Below, in pieces: positions 1 to 8,343 of a stretch of DNA of 64,000 nt; the first letter of the stretch is position 1, and every line of letters starts with the position of its first letter. The position numbers and the translations under genes were made by a program. The notes beneath the pieces are model-generated. The model was not told where the DNA came from. It made no database searches and saw only the letters and a list, made by a program, of their open reading frames with translations. Source of the stretch: Leminorella richardii (lineage in GTDB: Bacteria; Pseudomonadota; Gammaproteobacteria; Enterobacterales; Enterobacteriaceae); the NCBI RefSeq assembly GCF_900478135.1, contig NZ_LS483470.1, positions 3,371,001 to 3,435,000 of the forward strand, written 5' to 3'.

Positions 1-443
1 TTTTTGCGTTCAAATTCGCCTTCTACAGTGTATCCCCCCTGCCCCTGCGAATTTCCATCAGAAAAGCCGGGCGGTGGCGAAGCGCCAAACACGTGAATAT
101 AGGGCAACATGCGTAGCGTTAACAATTTCTGAACCGGTGGTAGCAACAACAGTAGCCCCAAGAAGTCGGTAAAAAAGCCGGGAATTAATAACAGAAAACC
201 GGCAATCAGCAGAGAAACGCTTTTCACCATTTCTGCCGCTGGGTTTTCCCCTTGGCTGAGCTTGGTTTGCATCTGAATAAGCGTGCGAACGCCCTGCTGG
301 CGCACCATTGAGACGCCCAAACAGGATGTTGCTATCACCAACAGCAGGGTTAATGCCACGCCTATGCCATCGGAAACTTTAATAAAGAGTGTAATTTCTA
401 TATAGACTAACAGGAACAAAAAAATAGGCAGCAACCAACGCAC
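1..443 (-). CDS. fxsA: FxsA family inner-membrane protein, partial at window edge
   Basis: The minus-strand frame starts at GTG 443-441 after an AAGGAGT ribosome-binding site (448-454) and runs off the left edge, giving about 147 residues. The translation begins MRWLLPIFLFLLVYIEITLF and contains the conserved blocks GENPAAEMVKSVSLLIAGFL and PGFFTDFLGLLLLLPPVQK of E. coli FxsA, a small membrane protein whose overproduction relieves F-plasmid exclusion of phage T7. Three or four hydrophobic segments are visible. It is divergent from aspA, as in E. coli. The cellular role is unknown in the family. Only the last residues of the variable hydrophilic tail should be missing. Confidence 0.93.
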   Translation of the reverse strand, partial: MRWLLPIFLFLLVYIEITLFIKVSDGIGVALTLLLVIATSCLGVSMVRQQGVRTLIQMQTKLSQGENPAAEMVKSVSLLIAGFLLLIPGFFTDFLGLLLLLPPVQKLLTLRMLPYIHVFGASPPPGFSDGNSQGQGGYTVEGEFERK

Positions 444-660
444 AACGACTCCTTAATGCAATAAAAACATTACGTTTTATGTCACTATGTTAAAAGTTTT
501 CCAACGGAATGAATAAAACCATTAACACCAATGAGACCCTTCATTAACGCACCATTAAAAAACAACATTCCAGTTTAATGTACTGCTATAAAGTCGATAA
601 TTTAGTGATGTTATCTTTAAATTATCCAGATGACGACAAAAACACCACCTACCTCTTTTG

Positions 661-676
661 TGTGATTTAAATCACG
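661..676 (+). promoter_or_regulatory. CRP-type (possibly FNR-overlapping) site upstream of aspA
   Basis: TGTGATTTAAATCACG matches the CRP consensus TGTGA-N6-TCACA at nine of ten positions. It also contains TGAT-N4-ATCA, the core of an FNR half-site pair. It lies 186 bases before the proposed aspA start and 87 bases before the upstream in-frame ATG at 748. CRP activation of aspA is established in E. coli. The exact promoter was not identified. The rest of the 403-base stretch 444-846 is AT-rich and holds no gene other than the possible leader described under aspA. Confidence 0.65.
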
Positions 677-846
677 TTTATGCCATTTATATTTCTTATG
701 ATGTCAATTATCTGATCTAGGTTCATACTTTTGGCAAAAAGGAGCATATGATCACCGACATCAAGAGCTCCAACGCTTTTGTTATAGAAGTTTTTTACAG
801 CTTGTTTTTCACTGTTTATTCATCTTGGTATAAAAAGAAGGTTTAC

Positions 847-2271
847 ATGTCAAATAATATCCGTATTGAAGAAGACCTGTTAGGCACACGCGAAGTTCCT
901 GCCGAAGCATACTACGGCGTTCACACTCTGCGTGCTATCGAAAACTTTTATATCAGCAACAGCAAGATCAGTGACGTTCCTGAATTTGTTCGCGGCATGG
1001 TAATGGTGAAAAAAGCAGCAGCGCTGGCGAACAAAGAGCTGAAAACAATTCCTCGCGCTATTGCCGACACTATTATTCAAGCCTGTGATGAAGTACTGAA
1101 AAACGGCAAGTGCATGGACCAGTTCCCAGTTGACGTCTATCAGGGCGGCGCGGGTACCTCCGTTAACATGAACACCAACGAAGTTATCGCTAACATCGGT
1201 CTTGAGTTGATGGGTCACCAGAAGGGTGAATATCAGTATCTGAACCCGAACGACCACGTTAACAAGTGCCAGTCAACCAACGATGCCTACCCTACCGGTT
1301 TCCGTATCGCCGTTTACGCTTCTCTAATGAAGCTGATCGATGCGATCGAAGTACTGCGCGCTGGTTTCGACCGTAAAGCAGAAGAGTTTAAAGAAGTCCT
1401 GAAAATGGGCCGTACTCAGCTGCAAGACGCCGTTCCTATGACTCTGGGTCAGGAATTCCACGCGTTCAGCGTACTGCTGAAAGAAGAAGTGAAAAACATC
1501 CACCGCACCGCAGAGCTGCTGCTGGAAGTTAACCTGGGCGCTACCGCTATCGGTACTGGCCTGAACACACCAAAAGAGTACTCTCCTCTGGCGGTGAAAA
1601 AGCTGGCTGAAGTGACTGGTTTTGCCTGCGTACCGGCTGAAGACCTGATCGAAGCGACCTCTGACTGCGGCGCTTACGTTATGGTTCACGGCGCGCTTAA
1701 GCGTATGGCTGTTAAAGTTTCTAAAATCTGTAACGACCTTCGTTTACTGTCCTCCGGCCCACGTGCAGGCCTGAACGAAATCAACCTGCCTGAACTGCAG
1801 GCCGGTTCTTCTATCATGCCAGCTAAAGTTAACCCGGTTATTCCAGAAGTCGTTAACCAGGTTTGCTTCAAAGTCATCGGTAATGACATTTGCGTCACTA
1901 TGGCTTCAGAAGCCGGTCAGCTGCAGCTGAACGTGATGGAGCCGGTTATCGGTCAGGCCATGTTCGAGTCTATCGAAATCCTGTCCAATGCCTGCCACAA
2001 CCTGGTTGAGAAGTGCGTTGACGGCATTACCGCTAACAAAGAAGTGTGTGAAGCCTTTGTCTTCAACTCAATCGGTATCGTTACCTACCTGAACCCGTTC
2101 ATCGGTCACCACAACGGCGACATCGTTGGTAAGATCTGTGCTGAAACAGGTAAGAGCGTACGTGAAGTTGTTCTGGAGCGCGGCCTGCTGACCGAAGCTC
2201 AACTGGATGACATCTTCTCTGTGAAGAACCTGATGCACCCAGAGTACAAGGCTAAGCGTTACGACGACTAG
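847..2271 (+). CDS. aspA: Aspartate ammonia-lyase (aspartase)
   Basis: A 474-residue protein almost colinear with E. coli AspA. It catalyses reversible deamination of L-aspartate to fumarate and ammonia in the cytoplasm as a homotetramer. The fumarase/aspartase signature GSSIMPAKVN is near residue 320, and the TSNDAYPT-type substrate loop and the GHHNGDIVG block are present. I chose ATG 847 because MSNNIRIEEDLLGTREVP is the family N-terminus; AAGAAGG at 835-841 is its ribosome-binding site. The frame is open back to ATG 748, which itself has a better site (AAGGAG, 738-743) and would add 33 residues, hydrophobic and unlike the family. The neighbour dcuA supplies aspartate and exports fumarate-derived C4 acids, so the pair serves anaerobic fumarate respiration. 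A CRP/FNR-like site lies upstream. Confidence 0.97.
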   Translation: MSNNIRIEEDLLGTREVPAEAYYGVHTLRAIENFYISNSKISDVPEFVRGMVMVKKAAALANKELKTIPRAIADTIIQACDEVLKNGKCMDQFPVDVYQGGAGTSVNMNTNEVIANIGLELMGHQKGEYQYLNPNDHVNKCQSTNDAYPTGFRIAVYASLMKLIDAIEVLRAGFDRKAEEFKEVLKMGRTQLQDAVPMTLGQEFHAFSVLLKEEVKNIHRTAELLLEVNLGATAIGTGLNTPKEYSPLAVKKLAEVTGFACVPAEDLIEATSDCGAYVMVHGALKRMAVKVSKICNDLRLLSSGPRAGLNEINLPELQAGSSIMPAKVNPVIPEVVNQVCFKVIGNDICVTMASEAGQLQLNVMEPVIGQAMFESIEILSNACHNLVEKCVDGITANKEVCEAFVFNSIGIVTYLNPFIGHHNGDIVGKICAETGKSVREVVLERGLLTEAQLDDIFSVKNLMHPEYKAKRYDD

Positions 2272-2284
2272 TCAATCGTTATAC

Positions 2285-2433
2285 CTGTGAATGTTGAGTT
2301 GCCGCCTGAGGCAACGGTGCAAATCCCCGGATGAAGTGCCCGGAGTAACACAAGAGCAAGCTAAGCAGCAACATTAACGGCAACAGGAATAGGAGATAAA
2401 GGGCATGTTATCGCATAGAAGACATGCCTTTTT
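2285..2433 (+). ncRNA. Structured aspA 3' UTR, possible small RNA ending in a terminator
   Basis: The aspA-dcuA gap is unusually structured. GTTGCC 2298-2303 pairs with GGCAAC 2310-2315 (6-base loop), and AATGTTG just before it is complementary to CAACATT about 80 bases downstream, which would close a branched fold. The tract ends in GGCATGT (2402-2408) / ACATGCC (2422-2428) followed by five T, a standard intrinsic terminator flanked by A residues upstream. This is the layout of a 3'-UTR-derived small RNA, but it could equally be only the aspA terminator with a folded spacer. The terminator is well supported; the small RNA is inference. Confidence 0.4.
2396..2433 (+). terminator. Intrinsic terminator between aspA and dcuA
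   Basis: A 7-bp stem GGCATGT/ACATGCC (2402-2408 with 2422-2428), extended by A/T pairing (AAA before, TTTTT after), has a 13-base loop. It separates aspA from dcuA, so dcuA is probably reached by read-through or by its own promoter in the AT-rich stretch 2434-2511. Confidence 0.75.
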
Positions 2434-2511
2434 ATCATCTATTAACGATATCAGCGCTTTATTTTGTGTTAACTCTATTTTTTAACACGCTTAAATCAAG
2501 GAAATAATTAT

Positions 2512-3813
2512 ATGTTAGCAGTGCAATTTGTGATCGTCCTGCTTGCAATCTATCTGGGCTCTCGCCTTGGAGGGATTGCCATCGGCTACGCAGGAGGCCT
2601 TGGCGTTCTGGTGCTGAGCGTTTTTTGCCAGATCAAACCCGGCAACATTCCGTTTGACGTTATCCAAATCATCATGTCCGTTATCGCAGCGATCGCAGCT
2701 ATGCAGGTTGCCGGCGGTATGGACTACCTGGTTAGCCTCGCAGCGAAGCTACTGCGTAAGCACCCTAAATACATCACGTTCCTCGCTCCTATCGTCACCT
2801 ATATCATGACGCTGCTGGCAGGTACTGGTCACACCGCATTCTCCACCATGCCGGTTATCGCCGAAGTCGCGAAAGGTCAGGGCATTCGTCCTTCCCGTCC
2901 GCTGTCAATCGCCGTTGTGGCTTCACAAATCGCGATTACCGCATCTCCAATTTCTGCTGCGGTCGTCTTTACGGCGGGCATTCTGGAGCCGGTTGGCGTT
3001 AGCTACCTGATGCTGCTGGGTATCTGTATTCCAACTACCTTTGTGGCCGTAATGCTGACCGCTATCGTCAGTAACTTCCTTGGCTGCGAGCTGAAAGACG
3101 ATCCAGTTTACAAAGACCGCCTCGCTAAAGGTCTGGTCAGCGACACCAAAGTTGCCGACATCGTAATTAAGCCAGGTGCCAAGCTGTCTGTGGTACTGTT
3201 CCTGATCGGTATCGTCGCCGTTATGGCCTATGCGACTGCAATCAGCGGCTCTGTTGGCCTGATCGAGAACCCAATCCTGGGTCGTGACCACGCTATCATC
3301 GTCTTCATGCTGACCATCGCTACGGCAATCTGCGTGTTCTGTAAAATCGACACCAACCAGATCCTGAACGCGGCTACCTTCAAGTCCGGTATGAGCGCCT
3401 GCGTCTGCGTACTTGGCGTTGCATGGCTGGGCGATACCTTCGTTCAGGCTCACATCAACGAGATCAAAGAGTTCTCTGGCAGCCTGCTGCAAGACCACGC
3501 TTGGATGCTGTCTATCATCCTGTTCTTCGCTGCTACTCTGCTGTACTCACAGGCAGCAACGGCAAAAGCTCTGCTGCCTGCTGCGCTGGCGCTGGGCGTT
3601 TCTCCAGTTGGCGTAGTGGCGTCTTTCGCAGCGGTTTCTGCGCTGTTTGTTCTGCCAACCTACCCAACCCTGCTGGCCGCCGTACAGATGGACGACACTG
3701 GTTCAACCCGTATCGGGAAGTTTGTGTTTAACCACTCCTTCCTGGTCCCTGGCGTTGTCGCCATCGCCCTGTCAGTACTGTTCGGATTTATTGTAGGCAA
3801 CATGGTTCTGTAA
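2512..3813 (+). CDS. dcuA: Anaerobic C4-dicarboxylate antiporter DcuA
   Basis: A protein of 433 residues, the same length as E. coli DcuA, and closer to DcuA than DcuB throughout (for example KPGNIPFDVI near residue 46, the AGTGHTAFSTMPVIAEVAK block near 105, SQAATAKALLPAALAL near 346 and VQMDDTGSTRIGKFVFNH near 390). It is a polytopic inner-membrane carrier with ten or more hydrophobic segments that exchanges aspartate, fumarate, malate or succinate. ATG 2512 follows AAGGAAATAATTAT. It stands downstream of aspA, the usual partner: imported aspartate is converted to fumarate and succinate is exported. Confidence 0.96.
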   Translation: MLAVQFVIVLLAIYLGSRLGGIAIGYAGGLGVLVLSVFCQIKPGNIPFDVIQIIMSVIAAIAAMQVAGGMDYLVSLAAKLLRKHPKYITFLAPIVTYIMTLLAGTGHTAFSTMPVIAEVAKGQGIRPSRPLSIAVVASQIAITASPISAAVVFTAGILEPVGVSYLMLLGICIPTTFVAVMLTAIVSNFLGCELKDDPVYKDRLAKGLVSDTKVADIVIKPGAKLSVVLFLIGIVAVMAYATAISGSVGLIENPILGRDHAIIVFMLTIATAICVFCKIDTNQILNAATFKSGMSACVCVLGVAWLGDTFVQAHINEIKEFSGSLLQDHAWMLSIILFFAATLLYSQAATAKALLPAALALGVSPVGVVASFAAVSALFVLPTYPTLLAAVQMDDTGSTRIGKFVFNHSFLVPGVVAIALSVLFGFIVGNMVL

Positions 3814-3836
3814 TCTATAAAGATCTCTGGGAACCC

Positions 3837-3865
3837 ACTGGGGCGCTATGCGCCCCAGTTTTCTT
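3837..3865 (+). terminator. dcuA intrinsic terminator
   Basis: A perfect 9-bp GC-rich stem CTGGGGCGC (3838-3846) / GCGCCCCAG (3850-3858) with loop TAT is followed by TTTTCTTT. Confidence 0.93.
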
Positions 3866-3980
3866 TCTGCTCTATTCTTTTCTTTCCGCTGCCGCCTTCC
3901 GTTTACTGACAATCCTCCCCTCGATCGGTATAGTGTTTCCCATGCGTCATGTGTTTTCCCACCGGCTTGAGGTAAACATA

Positions 3981-4325
3981 ATGAAATCAGATAGCTCTGA
4001 AGCATCACCTGTCCATGCTGTGCTCGTTTTATGCACCGCACCCGATGAAGCCAGCGCTCAAGGGCTGGCGGCCAAAGTCTTGAACGAAAAGCTCGCCGCC
4101 TGCGTAACCCTGCTGCCCGGCGCGACGTCTCTCTATCACTGGCACGGGAAGCTGGAGCAGGAGTATGAAGTGCAGATGCTGCTGAAAACCGACAGGCAGC
4201 ATCAGGACGCTCTAATGGACATGCTGAAACAGCACCACCCTTATGAAACACCAGAGCTGTTGGCTATCGACGTCAGCGGCGGTAATAAAGACTATCTATC
4301 ATGGCTAAACGGCTCTCTAAACTGA
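3981..4325 (+). CDS. cutA: CutA divalent-cation tolerance protein
   Basis: A 114-residue protein with the CutA core VLCTAPDEASAQGLAAKVL, EKLAACVTLLPGATSLYHW, GKLEQEYEVQMLLKT and HPYETPELLAI, and the C-terminal YLSWLN. CutA1 proteins are small, very stable trimers with a ferredoxin-like fold that bind copper and other divalent metals; the true role is unsettled. The frame is open from 3933, but ATG 3981 has GAGGT at 3969-3973 and gives the family N-terminus and length. The last 25 bases overlap the start of dsbD, as in the E. coli cutA-dsbD operon. Confidence 0.95.
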   Translation: MKSDSSEASPVHAVLVLCTAPDEASAQGLAAKVLNEKLAACVTLLPGATSLYHWHGKLEQEYEVQMLLKTDRQHQDALMDMLKQHHPYETPELLAIDVSGGNKDYLSWLNGSLN

Positions 4326-6058
4326 TTGCATTTTTCTGGCTGGCGCTGCTTTTCAGCGCCTTTAGCATACAGGCATCTCCATTTGACAGCCTCTCCGGCA
4401 AGAACAAATTTCTCAACGTCGACAGCGCGTTTGCCTTTGATTTTCAGCAAAACAACCAGCAGCTGACGCTAAAGTGGAGCATTGCTCCCGGCTACTATCT
4501 GTACCAGCATCAGATAAAGATTGAGCCAAAGAGCGCCGAACTTGCCCCTTTCACCCTGCCACAGGCGCAAACTCACCACGATAATTTCTACGGCGAAACG
4601 CTGGTGTACACCAACTCGCTGGATATTCCTCTGACGCTGACACAGGCCAGCGCTGACGCCATTGTCACCGTGACCTATCAGGGCTGTGCCGAGGCCGGTT
4701 TCTGCTACCCGCCAGAAACCCGTAAAGTACCGCTAAGCGCCTTAACGTCGGGAGAAACCGATTCCGCCTCATCGAGCGCATCAACAACATCAACATCGGC
4801 CAGCCAGCCAGCAGCAACGCAGGAAAGCAGTACCGAATCACTGCCGTTTTCCCCGCTCTGGGCGCTGCTTATCGGCATCGTCGCTGCGGCAACCCCCTGC
4901 GTGCTCCCCATGTATCCGCTGATTTCCAGCCTGATCCTCGGCAGCAAGCAGCGCATGAGCCTTGGTCGCGCGTTCTTTCTGGCCTTCGTTTACGTCCAGG
5001 GGATGGCTATCACCTATACGGCGCTGGGCATTGTCGTCGCGGCTGCCGGCATGCAGTTTCAGGCCTATTTCCAGCACCCTGCGGTGCTGATTGGGCTCTC
5101 GGCGCTGTTTATCCTGCTGGCGCTGTCGATGTTCGGCGTCTTTACCCTGCAGATGCCTTCTTCCATACAGACTCGCCTCACACAGTGGAGCAATGACCAG
5201 AAGTCCGGCTCCACGTTCGGCGTCTTTGCTATGGGCGCACTGGCGGGGCTTATCAGCTCCCCCTGCACCACCGCGCCGTTGACGGCTATTCTGCTCTATA
5301 TTGCTCAAAGCGGTAACCTGCTGGTGGGCGGTGGAACACTGTACCTTTACGCGCTGGGCATGGGCCTGCCGCTGATTCTGGTGGCCGTTTTTGGCAACCG
5401 GCTGCTGCCCAAGAGCGGGCCGTGGATGGAGAGCGTGAAAACCGCCTTTGGCTTTGTGATCCTTGCCCTGCCGGTATTCCTCCTTGAGCGCGTTGTCGGC
5501 GACGTATGGGGTCTGCGCATGTGGAGCGCCCTCGGCGTTGCCTTCTTCGCCTGGGCGTTTATTACCAGCCTGAAAGCCAGCGCCTCGTGGGTACGCGTCC
5601 TGCAGATCGTGCTGCTGGCTGCGGCGTTTATCTGCGCTCGCCCTCTACAGGACTGGGCCTTTGGTGCGCCGACTGCATCCGTCCTTCCCTCTGAAGGGCG
5701 CTTTGCCTACGTGTCTGACGTCAGCGAGCTGAATCAGGCTATCGCTCAGGCCAAGGGCAAACCGGTAATGCTCGATCTCTACGCTGACTGGTGTGTTGCC
5801 TGTAAGCAGCTAGACAAAGAAACGCTGAGCCACGCCGACGTGGTGCAGGCGCTTTCCGGCACGGTTCTGCTTAAGGCTGACGTCACTGCCAACGAGGAAC
5901 GCCACGCACAGCTGTTAAAGCAGCTTAACGTGCTTGGCCTGCCCAGCATCCTTTTCTTCGACGCTCAGGGTAAAGAGATCGTCGAAGCGCGCGTCACCGG
6001 ATTTATGGACGCTCAGGCATTTCATGAACACCTGAAACGCCACGGCATTGTTCACTAA
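4301..6058 (+). CDS. dsbD: Thiol:disulfide interchange protein DsbD
   Basis: A 585-residue three-domain protein that carries electrons from cytoplasmic thioredoxin to periplasmic DsbC, DsbG and CcmG. An N-terminal signal peptide ends near IQA-SP (about residue 25). The periplasmic alpha domain has its redox pair in QGCAEAGFC (C129, C135). The eight-helix beta domain has its pair in TPCVLP (C200) and SPCTT (C322). The C-terminal gamma thioredoxin fold has the CVAC motif (C498, C501). All six cysteines are present, so it should work. E. coli DsbD is 565 residues; the extra length is a Ser/Thr-rich alpha-beta linker (about residues 150-175). It starts inside cutA with only a weak ribosome-binding site, suggesting translational coupling. 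Confidence 0.97.
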   Translation: MAKRLSKLIAFFWLALLFSAFSIQASPFDSLSGKNKFLNVDSAFAFDFQQNNQQLTLKWSIAPGYYLYQHQIKIEPKSAELAPFTLPQAQTHHDNFYGETLVYTNSLDIPLTLTQASADAIVTVTYQGCAEAGFCYPPETRKVPLSALTSGETDSASSSASTTSTSASQPAATQESSTESLPFSPLWALLIGIVAAATPCVLPMYPLISSLILGSKQRMSLGRAFFLAFVYVQGMAITYTALGIVVAAAGMQFQAYFQHPAVLIGLSALFILLALSMFGVFTLQMPSSIQTRLTQWSNDQKSGSTFGVFAMGALAGLISSPCTTAPLTAILLYIAQSGNLLVGGGTLYLYALGMGLPLILVAVFGNRLLPKSGPWMESVKTAFGFVILALPVFLLERVVGDVWGLRMWSALGVAFFAWAFITSLKASASWVRVLQIVLLAAAFICARPLQDWAFGAPTASVLPSEGRFAYVSDVSELNQAIAQAKGKPVMLDLYADWCVACKQLDKETLSHADVVQALSGTVLLKADVTANEERHAQLLKQLNVLGLPSILFFDAQGKEIVEARVTGFMDAQAFHEHLKRHGIVH

Positions 6059-6091
6059 GGGACAGTAGTAACGATAAATATGGAGATAATC

Positions 6092-7123
6092 ATGCGTACT
6101 TCTTTAGCTATAACGCTAGCGCTGCTGTTTTCCCATTCCCTCCTTGCAGCTGAATCCGAGGGCATCTCGTTTGACCACAAAGACTGGGAAATGGTCTGTG
6201 ATAACGCCCACACCTGCCGAGCGGCCGGGTACGGCGTTGAAGAAAACGCGATCTCCGTTTTGCTAACGCGGGAGGCGGGAGCCGGGAAAAACGTCAGTGC
6301 GGCCGTCGTTTTCAGCGATTTTGACGACGAGACAGCGACCACCGAAAGCGTGACGATGTCTATCGACAGCGGAGCCAAACTTGCGCTGAAACAGGGCGAA
6401 GACGGCCAGTGGATCTTAACGCCAAAGCAAACCTCCTCTCTTATTACTGCGCTGATTCAATCCAAGCCGGTCGTATTTTATCAGGGCACAAAGGCTCAGG
6501 AAATTTCCAGCAGCGGCGTGAATGCCGTTTTGTTAAAAATGGACGAATTTCAGGGGCGCTTGGGCACGTCCGGTGCGCTGATGAAGAAAGGCAGCAAAAG
6601 CGAAAGCGGTGTACCACCTGCTCCAGTGCTGCCTAAAATCGTTGCCGCTAGTATATTCCCAGACAGTAAAGAAAAGCCGTTCCCTCAGGATAAGCTTGAC
6701 GCCCTGTGGCCTGCATTAAGCCAAACGCTGCTTAATGAAGACTCATGCTTTATGTCTGGCGAAACAGAGAACGCACGCAAAGAAAGCCTGCGAGTCATTG
6801 CGCTGGACGAGAAGCACTCGCTTATCACAGGCGCATGCTGGATGGCCGCCTATAACTACGGCAGCGCCTACTGGCTTATCGACAGCGAGCTAAAAACGGC
6901 GCCGACGCTGATTGGTACTGACTTCACTTACTATGGAAACGGCGCTTTGCTGTCAAGCCAGAAAGGCCGCGGTATCGGCGACTGCTGGTCGCAGGACGAA
7001 TGGACATGGGATGGCCGCGAATTTCAGAAAAGCCAGTCTTACACCACAGGAGCCTGTAAGGGCATCCGCGCGGGAGGAACCTGGAAGCTGTATGACTGGG
7101 TCACTCACGTCGTGAAGCCCTAA
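6092..7123 (+). CDS. DUF1176 family periplasmic protein
   Basis: A 343-residue exported protein: signal peptide at residues 1-20 (MRTSLAITLALLFSHSLLAA), then the DUF1176 hallmark KDWEMVCDNAHTCRAAGY with a likely disulfide pair. Further cysteines occur in NEDSCFMSGE, ITGACWMAAYN, GIGDCWSQDEWTWDG and TTGACKGI, so several disulfides are expected, which fits its place directly after dsbD (33 bases after the dsbD stop). ATG 6092 is preferred to ATG 6080 because GGAG at 6082-6085 is six bases before it. Function of the family is unknown. Confidence 0.88.
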   Translation: MRTSLAITLALLFSHSLLAAESEGISFDHKDWEMVCDNAHTCRAAGYGVEENAISVLLTREAGAGKNVSAAVVFSDFDDETATTESVTMSIDSGAKLALKQGEDGQWILTPKQTSSLITALIQSKPVVFYQGTKAQEISSSGVNAVLLKMDEFQGRLGTSGALMKKGSKSESGVPPAPVLPKIVAASIFPDSKEKPFPQDKLDALWPALSQTLLNEDSCFMSGETENARKESLRVIALDEKHSLITGACWMAAYNYGSAYWLIDSELKTAPTLIGTDFTYYGNGALLSSQKGRGIGDCWSQDEWTWDGREFQKSQSYTTGACKGIRAGGTWKLYDWVTHVVKP

Positions 7124-7153
7124 CGCGCTTTTCACTCACGCGCTCACTTCGAT

Positions 7154-7176
7154 AACGCCCGCTATGCGGGCGTTTT
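7154..7176 (+). terminator. Terminator between the convergent DUF1176 gene and ampR-like gene
   Basis: ACGCCCGC (7155-7162) / GCGGGCGT (7166-7173) with loop TAT is followed by TTTT. A-rich flanks are short on the other side, so it mainly serves the plus-strand gene. Confidence 0.88.
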
Positions 7177-7199
7177 ACTGTCCGAATCTGCAGGCGGCG

Positions 7200-8066
7200 C
7201 TACGCCGCTGCCTCCTTCACAATCCAGTCACGAAAGATCTCCATGGCGGGCGTTATAGGCTTCGACTTCAGGTGCGTTAGCCAGTAGCTTCCCATATCGA
7301 CGTCGATATCAAACGGGCGAACAAGCTGCGCCGCCTCCAGCTCTCGGGTAAACATCTTCGGCGGCGCCAGCGCCACGCCGCCGGTGTGAATAGCGGCCTC
7401 AACCATCAGGCGCGATGAGTCAAAGACTAGGCCGTTCACTCTCTCCGCCGCCAGCCCTGCCGCGGCAAACCAGCTGTCCCACTCTTCAACGCGATAAGAG
7501 CGCAGCAGGTTCTCTTTCAGAAGATCGGCGGGGGTATTCAATCTCTGCGCGGTTTCAGCCGTACAGAGCACGCTGAGCGGCGCATTCAGCAGCATGTCGT
7601 TATGGGTTGACGGCCAAGATCCAGAACCGAAGCGGATGGCAAAATCCAGCCCTTCTGCCGCCAGATTAACGACGTTGTTATTAGTACGCAGCCTCAGCTC
7701 AACGAAAGGATGCAGCTGCCGAAACTTTTCAAGACGCGGGAAAAGCCAGCCTACGGCAAAGGTGCCAACCGCCGCCACGGTAAGCACTTCGCGATATCCG
7801 CCGCTTTCAAACTTATTAAAAATATTTTCAATCTGACCGAACACGTCAGTGAGCACGGCAAACAACGCCTGCGCCTCGTCGGTCATTTCCAACCCTCTCG
7901 GCAGACGCTTGAAAAGAACCATACCAAGGCGCTCCTCAAGCATACGAACCTGCTGGCTGACGGCTGCCTGAGTCACGTAGAGCTCCATCGCCGCTCGCGT
8001 AAAGCTCAAATGCCTGGCCGAGGCTTCAAACGCGCGTAGCGCATTAAGGGGAAGATTTGCACGCAT
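7200..8066 (-). CDS. ampR: AmpR-type LysR regulator of the adjacent beta-lactamase
   Basis: A 288-residue LysR-family regulator that aligns with AmpR of Citrobacter freundii along its length (PLNALRAFEASARHLSFTRAA at residues 6-26; effector-domain block AAVGTFAVGWLFPRL near 98; FAIRFGSGSW near 142; VFDSSRLMVEAA near 215; GSYWLTHL near 262). The N-terminus is a winged helix-turn-helix. AmpR proteins repress or activate a divergent beta-lactamase according to the muropeptide pool, so induction by beta-lactams is expected. The divergent partner here is a class A enzyme, as in NmcR/NmcA, SmeR/SmeA and CumR/CumA, not ampC. The 277-base intergenic region holds the shared operator; a candidate is 8076-8102, CCCAT ... 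ATGGG enclosing TTAG repeats. Confidence 0.88.
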   Translation of the reverse strand: MRANLPLNALRAFEASARHLSFTRAAMELYVTQAAVSQQVRMLEERLGMVLFKRLPRGLEMTDEAQALFAVLTDVFGQIENIFNKFESGGYREVLTVAAVGTFAVGWLFPRLEKFRQLHPFVELRLRTNNNVVNLAAEGLDFAIRFGSGSWPSTHNDMLLNAPLSVLCTAETAQRLNTPADLLKENLLRSYRVEEWDSWFAAAGLAAERVNGLVFDSSRLMVEAAIHTGGVALAPPKMFTRELEAAQLVRPFDIDVDMGSYWLTHLKSKPITPAMEIFRDWIVKEAAA

Positions 8067-8343
8067 AAACAGTTACCCATTAGATTTTCTTTAGGCTATG
8101 GGAAATTCTTCTCGCTTGTCAATAAACCCGTAACGGCGGATAGTTCTGCCACAAGACGATAACTTCAGGCCGAATTTATTTTAATTAACTATTTTTCATA
8201 TAGATAAAATAAATCATGCCTCTTTTATTTTCTGACAACGACTGAGTAAATAACAGAAAGTGCATTTTTAAGACGCCCTTGGCAATACTTATTCTTTTAT
8301 GTTCTTTCACGTTACAGGCTATTTATTACCCAAGGAGCTATTC

